DNA from: Actinomycetes bacterium
GTDB taxonomy: Bacteria; Actinomycetota; Acidimicrobiia; Acidimicrobiales; Ilumatobacteraceae
NCBI GenBank assembly: GCA_029782355.1
Contig: JAKOUY010000016.1
Coordinates: 62,001 to 126,000, forward strand
Length of the DNA stretch: 64,000 nucleotides
Reading direction: 5' to 3'
A program made the translations under genes and the position numbers. Below, piece after piece: positions 52,750 through 60,282 of the stretch; the stretch's first letter is position 1; each line of letters starts with the position of its first letter. The notes beneath the pieces were generated by a model. That model was not told the origin of the DNA. It saw nothing but the letters and a program-made list of their open reading frames with translations, and ran no database searches.

Positions 52750-53448
52750 TCACAGCAGCCGCTCGGTCATCCGGCGCTCGACGTCGTCGAGGTGGGCGAT
52801 CACCGCGGCCTCGGCCTTGCGCACGTGGCCCCTCGACACCGCCTCGGCGATCGATCGGTGGGCCTGGGTGGCCTCGGCGATCAGCTCGTCGACCTCGGTC
52901 CGGTTGACCTCGGCATACAGCAGCGAGGCGAACTCACCGGAGCCGAACAGGGAGGCCAGCGCCTTGGCGTGAACCTCGGCCAGCATCGGGTTGCCGCACG
53001 AGCGGGCCAGCGTGGCGTGGAACGCCCGGTCGATCGAGCGGAAGTCCTCCAGGCCGCGTGGCCGGCGAGCGGCCAGCTCGACCAGCGTCGCCCGATCGTC
53101 GTCGGTGGCCCGCTTGCAGGACAGGCCGGCGATGGTGGGCTCGATCACCTGGCGGACCTCGAACAGCTGCGTGACCATCGCCTTGCGGTCGTCGCCGGCG
53201 AAGTTGATCTCCGGCAGGACCTCGGCCACCACCGTGCGGTTGCCGCGGCGCTCGATGTAGCCGGCCATCACGAGACCCTGGATGGCCTCGCGGACCGAGG
53301 TCCGGGCCACGCCGAACTCCTGGCACAGCACCCGCTCGGCCGGCAGCGGCATGCCGGGGGTCAGGCTGCCGGTGTGGATGGCGTCGGCCAGCTGGGCGCG
53401 GATCTGCGCCGACACCGTACGGCGATCGACCGGGTCGAAGCTGCCCAT
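52750..53448 (-). CDS. GntR-family regulator, FCD subfamily
   Basis: A 232-aa regulator. The winged HTH spans about 12-75: LPAERVLCQEFGVARTSVRE then IQGLVMAGYIERRGNRT. The FCD ligand domain holds the metal-site residues Asp140, His144 (SIDRAFHATLARS), His197 and His219, typical of sensors for small carboxylates or ring-cleavage products. Encoded second in the operon behind the operator at 53974-53986, it is autoregulated if it binds that site. It is the obvious regulator of both operators in the island. Confidence 0.9.
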   Translation of the reverse strand: MGSFDPVDRRTVSAQIRAQLADAIHTGSLTPGMPLPAERVLCQEFGVARTSVREAIQGLVMAGYIERRGNRTVVAEVLPEINFAGDDRKAMVTQLFEVRQVIEPTIAGLSCKRATDDDRATLVELAARRPRGLEDFRSIDRAFHATLARSCGNPMLAEVHAKALASLFGSGEFASLLYAEVNRTEVDELIAEATQAHRSIAEAVSRGHVRKAEAAVIAHLDDVERRMTERLL

Positions 53449-53451
53449 CGC

Positions 53452-53937
53452 TCAGTCCAACCCGTGGGCGGCGAAGCGGCGTCGCTCGGCGGGGATGTCG
53501 AGCGGATCGATGATCGCCTGGTGCTCGGCGGCGCCCCAGTGCTCGGCCGGCACCAGCCACATCACCTCGAACTCCAGGCCGTCGGGATCCTTGGCGTACA
53601 GGCTCTTGTTGGCCCCGTGATCGCTGGCCCCGACCAGGGCCCCGGCCGCCCGCAGCCGGTCGGCCATGTCCTCCAGGTCGGCCAGGGTGGGCACCTCCCA
53701 GGCGATGTGGTACAGCCCGACGGTGCTGCGCCCGGCCTGGCTCGGCCCGGCCTGGGCGCCGATGGTGAACAGGGCCAGATCGTGATGGTTGGTGCTGGCC
53801 GGGGCGCGCAGGAACACGAAGGCGCCCTGCGGGTGCTCGATGATCGTCCGGAACCCGAGCACGTCGGCGTAGAAGTCGCGGGTCCGGCGGGCGTCGCGGA
53901 CGTAGAGCACGGCGTGGTTCATGCCGGTGATCGCCAT
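53452..53937 (-). CDS. Extradiol-dioxygenase-like VOC protein
   Basis: A 161-aa VOC metalloprotein: His8 (MNHAVLYVRD), His77 (LYHIAWEVP) and Glu124 (DPDGLEFEVMW) form the 2-His-1-carboxylate site of extradiol ring-cleavage dioxygenases, with a central DFYADVLGFR. Small catechol 2,3-dioxygenase-type enzymes have this size. First gene of the minus-strand operon (VOC - gntR - cupin - hyuA - hyuB - Rieske), 36 bp downstream of GntR operator 2. Stop is 3 bp from gntR. Confidence 0.82.
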   Translation of the reverse strand: MAITGMNHAVLYVRDARRTRDFYADVLGFRTIIEHPQGAFVFLRAPASTNHHDLALFTIGAQAGPSQAGRSTVGLYHIAWEVPTLADLEDMADRLRAAGALVGASDHGANKSLYAKDPDGLEFEVMWLVPAEHWGAAEHQAIIDPLDIPAERRRFAAHGLD

Positions 53938-53973
53938 CGCCCCTCCCCTCCGCGTCTCGCCCTACTTGGACTG

Positions 53974-53986
53974 ATGGTCAGACCAT
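53974..53986 (-). promoter_or_regulatory. GntR/FCD operator, site 2
   Basis: Perfect palindrome ATGGTC-T-GACCAT (minus strand reading), followed by CAGTCCA, 36 bp before the VOC start. It matches site 1 over 19 of 20 bases, the single difference being the central base of the palindrome. It overlaps the TGA stop of the histidine kinase gene on the same strand, so the catabolic promoter lies in the kinase 3' end. Confidence 0.8.
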
Positions 53987-55420
53987 AGCAGCGGGCGCCA
54001 GCGGAAGTCGAACGGTGAACACCGCACCACCTCCCGGCGCATTGGCCGCATCGACCTGCCCACCGTGCTCCGCGGCGATGCCGGCGACGATCGACAGTCC
54101 CAGTCCCGATCCGGCACCGACCCGGGCCGGGTCGGCCTGCCAGAAGCGATCGAAGACATGGGCCAGGGCCTCGGCGGACAATCCGGGACCGTGGTCGCGC
54201 ACGACGAGCTCGGCCTGCTCGCCCGACCGCCGGACGCGGACCTCGACGGGGGTGCCGGGCGGCGTGTGCCGGCCGGCGTTGGCCGTCAGGTTGAGCACCG
54301 CTTGGCGGAGGTGGTCGGGCACCCCGTGGATCACCACCGGCTCGGGGGCATCCAGGGACACCGGTCGCTGCGGGTCGGACGCCTTCAGGTCGGTGCAGGC
54401 GTCGGCGGCGATCGTGGCCAGGTCGACGTCGGTGCGCTCGGCGGGCGCGGTGCGGTCGAGGCGGGCCAGCAGCAGCAGGTCGTCGACCAGCCGGGACATG
54501 CGCGTCGACTCGTCCTCGATCCGGCGCAGCAGCGTGGCCTGGTCGAGGGTGGTCGACTCGCCGCCCAGTCGGGACAGCTCGGCGAAGCCGCGGATCGAGG
54601 TCAGCGGCGTGCGCAGCTCGTGAGCGGCGTCGGCCAGGAACTGGCGCAGCGTCTGCTCGGTCTCGTCGCGGGCGGCGAACGCCGACTCCAGGTTGGCCAG
54701 CATGGTGTTCAGGGCCAGGCCGAGCTGGCCGACCTCGCCCCGCCCGTCACCGGCATCGACGCGATGGGACAGGTCGCCGGCGGTCAGCGAGCGGGCCTGG
54801 GTGGCCATGTGCTCCAGCGGGCGCAGGCCGCGGCGCAGGATCAGCCACGCCCCACCGGTCAGCGCTGCCAGCAGGGCGGCGCCGGCGATGGCCTCGATGA
54901 TCACCAGCTGGCGCAGCGAACGGCTGATGTCGCCCATCGGGGCGGCGACGACCGTGGTGTACCCGGACGCCCGGTCGGACGGGACGGCCAGGATCCGCCA
55001 CTGACCCGACCCGCTGCTGGCGTCGACCGTGACCGGGTGCCCGACGGCCAGCGTGGCCGGCAGGGCCGGCGTGTCGGCGTCGGCCGCCGAGGAGAGCTGT
55101 TGCACGGCACGGCCGGCGTGGTCGCGCAGCTCGGCGTAGACCCCACCGAGGCTGACGTTCGGTGGACCCTCCCGCGGTCCCCGCTCGTGGGCATCGCCGG
55201 GGTTCAACCCGGCGGCATCGAGGAGCTGGCCTTCGGCATCACGCGACAGCGTGCGCAGCCGGGCGTCGAGGGCGTTGCGCTCGGTGGTGGCGTAGCGCGT
55301 GTAGGTGCCCACGCCGAACGCGGCGAGCCCGATGAACAGCAGCGTCGCCAGGGCCAGCACCAGCCGGCCGCGCAGGCTCACGGGCGCGGCTCGAACGGCA
55401 CGGGCGTCACGGTGCCTCAT
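53978..55420 (-). CDS. Sensor histidine kinase (OmpR-type pair)
   Basis: A 480-aa membrane kinase. Transmembrane helices are at about 17-40 and 171-195, with a 130-residue extracytoplasmic sensor between them. The HAMP domain follows, then the H box DAAHELRTPLTSIRGFAEL (His267), N box NLTANAGRHTPPG, and DHGPGLS and GSGLGLSIV in the ATPase domain. ATG 55420 has only 105 bp to the divergent response regulator, so the two genes share a promoter region. The stop codon lies in the GntR operator of the downstream operon. Confidence 0.88.
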   Translation of the reverse strand: MRHRDARAVRAAPVSLRGRLVLALATLLFIGLAAFGVGTYTRYATTERNALDARLRTLSRDAEGQLLDAAGLNPGDAHERGPREGPPNVSLGGVYAELRDHAGRAVQQLSSAADADTPALPATLAVGHPVTVDASSGSGQWRILAVPSDRASGYTTVVAAPMGDISRSLRQLVIIEAIAGAALLAALTGGAWLILRRGLRPLEHMATQARSLTAGDLSHRVDAGDGRGEVGQLGLALNTMLANLESAFAARDETEQTLRQFLADAAHELRTPLTSIRGFAELSRLGGESTTLDQATLLRRIEDESTRMSRLVDDLLLLARLDRTAPAERTDVDLATIAADACTDLKASDPQRPVSLDAPEPVVIHGVPDHLRQAVLNLTANAGRHTPPGTPVEVRVRRSGEQAELVVRDHGPGLSAEALAHVFDRFWQADPARVGAGSGLGLSIVAGIAAEHGGQVDAANAPGGGAVFTVRLPLAPAAMV

Positions 55421-55525
55421 TGTGCTCGATGGTGGGGCGGGGTGCTCGGCCACGGCTGTGGCCCGGCTTGGAGTTCGGTGAGAATCGGGGTCGAGGTCGC
55501 GGTGCTCCCGGTACGGTGGGCGGTC

Positions 55526-56239
55526 ATGGCGACCGAGGCCCGCAAGCCGTTCGTGCTGGCCGTCGACGACGAGGAGCACATCACCGAGCTGATCGCCATG
55601 GCCCTCGGGTTCCACGGTTTCGAGGTCGAGCGGGTGTCCAGCGGGCGTGCCGCCCTGGCGGCCGTCGATGCCCGCCGGCCGGAGCTGGTGCTGCTCGACG
55701 TGATGCTGCCGGACCTCGACGGGTTCGAGGTCGCCCGCCGTCTGCAGGCCGGGTCGACGGCCACGAGCCGCGTGCCGATCATCTTCCTCACCGCCCGCGA
55801 CGCCACCGCCGACAAGGTCGAAGGCCTGCGCCTCGGGGTCGACGACTACGTCACCAAGCCCTTCTCCATCGAGGAGCTGATCGAGCGGGTCAAGGCGGTG
55901 CTGCGCCGGACCGGTGGGAGCGGGCCGGGCCAGACCAAGCTGGCCTTCCACGACCTGGAGCTCGACGAGGACACCCGCGACGTCTGGCGGGGCGGGCGAC
56001 TGATCGAGCTGACCCCGACCGAGTACAAGCTGCTGCACTACCTGCTGGCCAACGCTCGCCGGGTGCTGACCCGCGAGCAGATCCTCGAGGCGGTGTGGGA
56101 CTACACCTTCGCCGGCAACGCCAGCGTGCTGGAGACCTACATCAGCTACCTGCGCCACAAGGTCGACGCCACCGAACCGGCGCTGATCCACACCGTGCGT
56201 GGCGTGGGCTACAGCCTGCGGCTGCCGGCCGGAACCTAG
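55526..56239 (+). CDS. OmpR-family response regulator
   Basis: A 237-aa regulator. Receiver: acidic pair in VLAVDDEEH, phospho-acceptor Asp58 (LVLLDVMLPDLDG), Thr in FLTARD and Lys111 (YVTKPF). The winged-helix DNA-binding domain has IELTPTEYKLLHYLLANARR, REQILEAVWDYTF and the wing VRGVGYSLR. It is probably the partner of the divergent kinase. Its location before the lipoprotein/ApbE/cytochrome genes suggests that they are its targets. Confidence 0.9.
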   Translation: MATEARKPFVLAVDDEEHITELIAMALGFHGFEVERVSSGRAALAAVDARRPELVLLDVMLPDLDGFEVARRLQAGSTATSRVPIIFLTARDATADKVEGLRLGVDDYVTKPFSIEELIERVKAVLRRTGGSGPGQTKLAFHDLELDEDTRDVWRGGRLIELTPTEYKLLHYLLANARRVLTREQILEAVWDYTFAGNASVLETYISYLRHKVDATEPALIHTVRGVGYSLRLPAGT

Positions 56240-56359
56240 CCCTCGCCAGATCCCGGCGAACTCTCCGGCGACTCTCAGCGTTCTCCCAGGCATGCGTCCG
56301 ATCATCGAGTCATGACCGAGCAGCACCAGCGCATCGCTGCCGCACCACGGGAGGGCGTC

Positions 56360-56770
56360 ATGAACCGCATCGAGATCTCCACGGCCCCGGCCTCGGCCCA
56401 TCCGGTCACTCGCCCGATTGCCGGCGGGCGCGCCGCCGGCCGCCGCCGGCCCCACCCCGCTCGCCGAGCCCGGCGGGTCAGCGGCCTGCTGGCCGTTGCC
56501 GGCGGCGTGCTGATGACCGCCTGCATGGCGGACCGCGCCGCCGACACCCAGGCGGCCACCGTCTCCGCCGCAGCCACGACGGGAGCCACCGCCTCGACGG
56601 CCACCACCTCCACCGCCGCCAACCGCACGACCTCGGCCACCACGGCCACGACCGCTGCGACCACGACCACCGCGGCGACCGCCACGACCACGTCGACGGT
56701 CACGACCACCGCGACCGCCGTCGCCGCCCAGCCGGCGGCCCAGGCCAACACCACCTCCAGTGGCAGCTGA
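56360..56770 (+). CDS. Ala/Thr-rich lipoprotein
   Basis: A 136-aa protein starting at ATG 56360 (GGGAGGG upstream). Basic residues (about 20-41), a hydrophobic segment and lipobox VLMTAC predict a lipoprotein. The mature part is nearly all Ala/Thr/Ser, a flexible wall-spanning stalk without a folded domain. Thr residues next to ApbE may be flavinylation or glycosylation targets, but no D(g/a)xT(s/t)AT-type FMN motif is seen. It overlaps the ApbE gene by 11 nt. Confidence 0.65.
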   Translation: MNRIEISTAPASAHPVTRPIAGGRAAGRRRPHPARRARRVSGLLAVAGGVLMTACMADRAADTQAATVSAAATTGATASTATTSTAANRTTSATTATTAATTTTAATATTTSTVTTTATAVAAQPAAQANTTSSGS

Positions 56771-57716
56771 CCCGACCGAGCGCCGCTTCCGGGCGATGGG
56801 CTCGGACATCCACCTCGTCGTGGTGGGCGGCGCCGGGGGCCTGGCCGACTGGGCCGAGTCGCGCATCGCCGAGCTGGAGGCCCGCTGGAGCCGGTTCCGT
56901 GCCGACAGCGAGATCAGCCGCTGGAACGCCCAGCCCGGCCGATGGGTCGAGGTGTCCGCCGACACTGCTGCGCTGGTCGAGCGGGCCACCGAGGCGTGGC
57001 GGCTGACCGGTGGCGGATTCGACGCCACCGTCCTGCCTGACGTCGTCGCGGCCGGCTACGACCGCAGCTTCGACGGGCTGCCGGCCGACGCGCCGCGCCC
57101 GCCGGCCGGCCCGGTGCACGTTCGCCTGATCAGCGGAGCGGACGTGGAGGTCGACGGCCACGCCGTCCGCCTTCCCGAGGGCGCCGGCTTCGATCCCGGC
57201 GGGATCGGCAAGGGGCTGGCCGCCGACCTGCTCGTCACCGGGTTGATCGAGCGCGGCGCGGCGGGAGCGTGCGCCAACATGGGCGGCGACCTCCGCCTGG
57301 CGGGCAGCGCCCCGGACGGCGGCACCTGGACCGTTGCCGTGGACCATCCGCACTGCCGTCAGCCGATCGCCCTGGTCGGGCTCGGGGCCGGGGCGGTGGC
57401 CACCTCGACCGTGCTGCGCCGGACCTGGCGGGTGGGCGGGGAGCTGCGCCATCACCTCATCGACCCGGCAACCGGTCGGCCCAGTGAGTCCGACGTCGAG
57501 CTGGCCAGCGTTGTGGCCGGCGAGGCCTGGCTGGCCGAGGTGCTGGCCAAGGCGATCCTGCTGCGTGGCACGGATCGAGCGTTCGACATCGTCGAGCCCG
57601 GGCAGGCCAGCGCGCTGATCGTCGACCGCAACGGGCGGATGCAGTCGACGCCGACGTTCTCGGCGTTCACCGGCGGTGTGGCCCTGTCTGGCACGATCGT
57701 CCGCGACCTGATCTGA
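56760..57716 (+). CDS. apbE: ApbE-family FAD:protein FMN transferase
   Basis: A 318-aa Mg-dependent flavin transferase that attaches FMN to Thr of exported redox proteins. Motifs: RRFRAMGSDIHL, ARWSRFRADSEISRWN, TGGGFDATVLP, GFDPGGIGKGLAADLL, ACANMGGDLRLAG and HHLIDPATGRP. No signal peptide is evident, unusual for enzymes that act outside, so it may work cytoplasmically or be exported otherwise. GTG 56760 lies within the preceding lipoprotein gene. It is followed by a flavocytochrome-like membrane protein. Confidence 0.88.
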   Translation: MAADPTERRFRAMGSDIHLVVVGGAGGLADWAESRIAELEARWSRFRADSEISRWNAQPGRWVEVSADTAALVERATEAWRLTGGGFDATVLPDVVAAGYDRSFDGLPADAPRPPAGPVHVRLISGADVEVDGHAVRLPEGAGFDPGGIGKGLAADLLVTGLIERGAAGACANMGGDLRLAGSAPDGGTWTVAVDHPHCRQPIALVGLGAGAVATSTVLRRTWRVGGELRHHLIDPATGRPSESDVELASVVAGEAWLAEVLAKAILLRGTDRAFDIVEPGQASALIVDRNGRMQSTPTFSAFTGGVALSGTIVRDLI

Positions 57717-57748
57717 TCGACGGGCGCGACGGCACCCGAGGGGGACCT

Positions 57749-58330
57749 GTGAACGACACGACCTGGTGGTACATCGCCCGCTCCGGCGGGATCGTCGGCT
57801 GGGCCCTGCTCGCCGGCAGTGTGCTGTGGGGCCTGGCGCTGTCCACCAAGGTCCTCCACGGCAAGCCGCGGCCGAACTGGATCCTCGACCTGCACCGCTT
57901 CCTCGGCGGCCTCGCCGTGGTCTTCGTGGCCGTCCACGTGATCTCGCTGATGGTCCACCGGTACATGCGCTTCAGCATCGGCGAGGCACTGATCCCGGGG
58001 GTCAGCACCTTCAAGCCGGCGGCGGTGGCCTGGGGCATCATCGGCTGGTACCTGCTGCTGGCGGTGGAGATCACCTCGCTGTTGCGCAAGCGGATGTCCA
58101 AGCGGTCGTGGAAGGCGGTCCACTACCTGAGCTTCCCGCTGTTCGCCCTGGCCACGGTCCACGGGTTGCAGGCGGGTACCGACCGGCGCGCCGGGCTGTT
58201 CGTCATCGCCAACGTGGTCGTCGTCGTGGTGGTGGTCGCCCTGACGGTGATGCGCCTGGCCAAGGCCGACCAGCACGACCTGATGACCGCTCCGCCTGCC
58301 GGCGTGCCGCCGCGTCGCCCGGCACGCTGA
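57749..58330 (+). CDS. Ferric-reductase-like transmembrane cytochrome
   Basis: A 193-aa protein with five to six transmembrane helices and a heme-b-type His pattern: DLHRFLGGLAVVFVAVHVIS, LMVHRYM, AVHYLSFPLFALATVHG. The family (FRE/MsrQ-like) passes electrons across the membrane from flavin to extracytoplasmic acceptors. It lacks a flavin domain; the ApbE gene 32 bp upstream suggests that an FMN-carrying partner exists elsewhere or is the adjacent lipoprotein. GTG start with GGGG upstream. Confidence 0.82.
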   Translation: MNDTTWWYIARSGGIVGWALLAGSVLWGLALSTKVLHGKPRPNWILDLHRFLGGLAVVFVAVHVISLMVHRYMRFSIGEALIPGVSTFKPAAVAWGIIGWYLLLAVEITSLLRKRMSKRSWKAVHYLSFPLFALATVHGLQAGTDRRAGLFVIANVVVVVVVVALTVMRLAKADQHDLMTAPPAGVPPRRPAR

Positions 58331-58461
58331 GCCGACCCGCCGGGTGTGCGGGGTGTCGGATTCCCGGTGACATCGGAGCCGACGCGGAGGGTGCGCTGAG
58401 CTTCGGGTTCGACGATGGGTCCGGTGAGGCGTCCGCCTCGCCGTCACGAAAGGAACCTCCC

Positions 58462-59121
58462 ATGTCGCACCCCCCGTGCCTCGATCCGTCCCGCCCGTCC
58501 CAGCCCGCTGGACCCGGCGGCCGGGCCCGATCGCGCCGTTCCCACCCGGCCGGCAGCGCCCGGCGCACCACGGCGATGGCCGGCCTCGGCGCCGCCGTGC
58601 TGCTGGCCGGCTGCGGAGCTGCCGCGGCGCAGGACCGCTCGCCGTCGGCGGTGGCCGCCGCGGCCGCGACGTCCGCGACGTCCGCGGCGTCGGCCAGCGG
58701 GCCGCAGGTGGTCACCGGTCCGATGGCGCCGGACGCCACCACCCAATCCGCGTCGGCCGACGACGCCAGCGTCATCCTCGACGACGGCACCTGGTGGGGC
58801 GACGACCCGTGGGCGGATGGCCCGGGCGACCTCGCCGGCCTCGATGTGCACGGCGGCCACGGCGGCTACGGCGGCCAGGGCGGCCAGGGCGGCCAGGGCG
58901 GCCACGGTCACGCCGGCATCGGCGACCTGCGGCCCGCCAACCCCGGCGCCGCAGGCGGCCCGGGCCAGGAGCAGGGCCAGCAGCAGGGCCAGCAGCAGGG
59001 TCAGGAGCACGCTCCCACCCAGAGCCAGGGCGTCCCCGGCGCGGTCTCGCCGTCGGGGTCGTCGGGCGCCACGCCCGCCCCGCCGAGCGGCCAGCCCACG
59101 TCGTCGACCCACGGCAGCTGA
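58462..59121 (+). CDS. Gly/His/Gln-rich lipoprotein
   Basis: A 219-aa exported protein with a strong AAAGGA ribosome-binding site. A basic tail (about 20-38) precedes a hydrophobic segment and lipobox VLLAGC. Around 100-120 there is an acidic block DDGTWWGDDPW, then HGGHGGYGGQGG repeats (DNA 58850-58915, GGCGGCCAG units) and a QQQGQ block (about 58970-59010, 12-bp units). These low-complexity repeats are likely metal-binding or wall-associated. It may be a target of the redox module. Confidence 0.7.
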   Translation: MSHPPCLDPSRPSQPAGPGGRARSRRSHPAGSARRTTAMAGLGAAVLLAGCGAAAAQDRSPSAVAAAAATSATSAASASGPQVVTGPMAPDATTQSASADDASVILDDGTWWGDDPWADGPGDLAGLDVHGGHGGYGGQGGQGGQGGHGHAGIGDLRPANPGAAGGPGQEQGQQQGQQQGQEHAPTQSQGVPGAVSPSGSSGATPAPPSGQPTSSTHGS

Positions 59122-59130
59122 CCTGCGACC

Positions 59131-59307
59131 AGCCCACCCGTCGCCCGGTCGGTGTGCGCCGCCCCGGTCGGCGTGCGCCGCCCCGGTCCCAGCCCCGTCG
59201 CCCGGTGGGCGTGCGCCGCCCCGGTCCCAGCCCACCCGTCGCCCGGTTGGCGTGCGCCGCCCCGGTCCCAGCCCCGTCGCCCGGTCGGCGTGCGCCGCCC
59301 CGGTCCC
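59131..59307. repeat. GC-rich minisatellite
   Basis: Imperfect tandem copies of a 38-41 bp unit (AGCCCCGTCGCCCGGTCGGC, then GTGCGCCGCCCCGGTCCC) begin at 59131, 59191, 59229 and 59270; the first has an internal duplication. It sits directly after the lipoprotein stop, outside any gene. Copies differ by a few bases and by CA insertion. Confidence 0.75.
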
Positions 59308-59352
59308 ATGGGCGCGAAACCTGCCGGATGTGCATGATTCCGCGCCCATGGG
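59305..59352. terminator. Hairpin between convergent genes
   Basis: Arms CCCATGGGCGCG (59305-59316) and its complement (59341-59352) with a 24-nt loop follow the minisatellite. It lies between the convergent lipoprotein and dehydrogenase genes. Extending by AA/TT gives 14 paired bases with one mismatch. Confidence 0.55.
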
Positions 59353-59434
59353 CCTGGGGACGGTCATCCGACGGGGATCCGGACTGCGGCTGGGGGTGCG
59401 GCGGGACGAGGAACCCCTGCCCGGCGGCGGCAGG

Positions 59435-60250
59435 TCAGGCCGGGTCGGCGGGGAGGGTGGCGGCCACCTCGCCGGCGTGGACCAGCCGGCCGCGCCACTC
59501 GTCGGCAGCCGGGTCGGTGACCAGCCAGGCGATGATCCGGGCGATCGTGTCCGGCTCGAAGGCGTCGTAGTGCTGGCGGTAGAGATCGGCCCGCCCGGCC
59601 AGCTCCATCCGTTCGGTGATCGTCAGTCCCGGCTCGATGCTGAAGGCCCGCAGCCCGGCCGGGCCGTGCTCGACGTGCAGGAGCGGGGCGACTCGCCCGA
59701 ACGCCGCCTTGCTGAGGGCGTAGGCCAGGCTCCACCCGCCCGCCCCGATCGGCGCCGGCGGGGTGATGAACCCGGCCTGCGACACCAGGTTGACGATGGT
59801 GCCGGCACCGTGCTGCAGCATGGCCGGGAGCACCCGGCGGATGATCCGCAGCTGGCTGTGCAGGTTGCCCTCGAGCACCAGACGGATGTCCTCGTCGGTG
59901 CTGTCGACGAAGCGGGACATCGCCGCCGGACCTTGGTAGATGCCGTTGTTGACCAGCACATCGAGGCGCGGGGTGATCGCCTCGATCTCGTCCAGGGCTC
60001 GATCGACACTGGCCGGATCCGTGAGGTCGAGGGCCACGGCGTGCGCCTGGCCGCCAGCATGACGGATCATCGCCGCGGTGGTGTCCAGGCCCCCGGCCAA
60101 CACGGTGTCGCCGCCGTCCAGCCGGGCGGTGCCGTCGACCAGGGTGCGCGCTGCGACGATCACGTCGTACCCGGCTGCGGCCAGGCGGACGGCGGTGGCC
60201 CGACCGATGCCGCGACTGGCGCCAGTGACCAGGGCGGTCGTGGTGGCCAT
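59435..60250 (-). CDS. Short-chain dehydrogenase/reductase
   Basis: A 271-aa classical SDR. NAD(P) site ALVTGASRGIGRATAVRLA (Gly10-Gly16), VLVNNGIYQG (NNAG-equivalent NNG), catalytic Ser157 (VNLVSQAG) and Tyr177/Lys181 (YALSK). The substrate is a carbonyl or alcohol of unknown identity. Single gene, 32 bp downstream of the SWIM gene on the same strand. Confidence 0.87.
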   Translation of the reverse strand: MATTTALVTGASRGIGRATAVRLAAAGYDVIVAARTLVDGTARLDGGDTVLAGGLDTTAAMIRHAGGQAHAVALDLTDPASVDRALDEIEAITPRLDVLVNNGIYQGPAAMSRFVDSTDEDIRLVLEGNLHSQLRIIRRVLPAMLQHGAGTIVNLVSQAGFITPPAPIGAGGWSLAYALSKAAFGRVAPLLHVEHGPAGLRAFSIEPGLTITERMELAGRADLYRQHYDAFEPDTIARIIAWLVTDPAADEWRGRLVHAGEVAATLPADPA

Positions 60251-60282
60251 CGCCGCACGCTATCCAGAACGGCGTGACCCGG

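Noticed and set aside
56360-56770. FMN-binding acceptor protein
   Set aside because: The lipoprotein is Ala/Thr-rich but lacks the flavinylation motif and any folded FMN_bind domain, so only a stalk-like lipoprotein is annotated.
59131-59307. CRISPR array
   Set aside because: Units are 38-41 bp and directly contiguous with no unique spacers; no cas genes are present.
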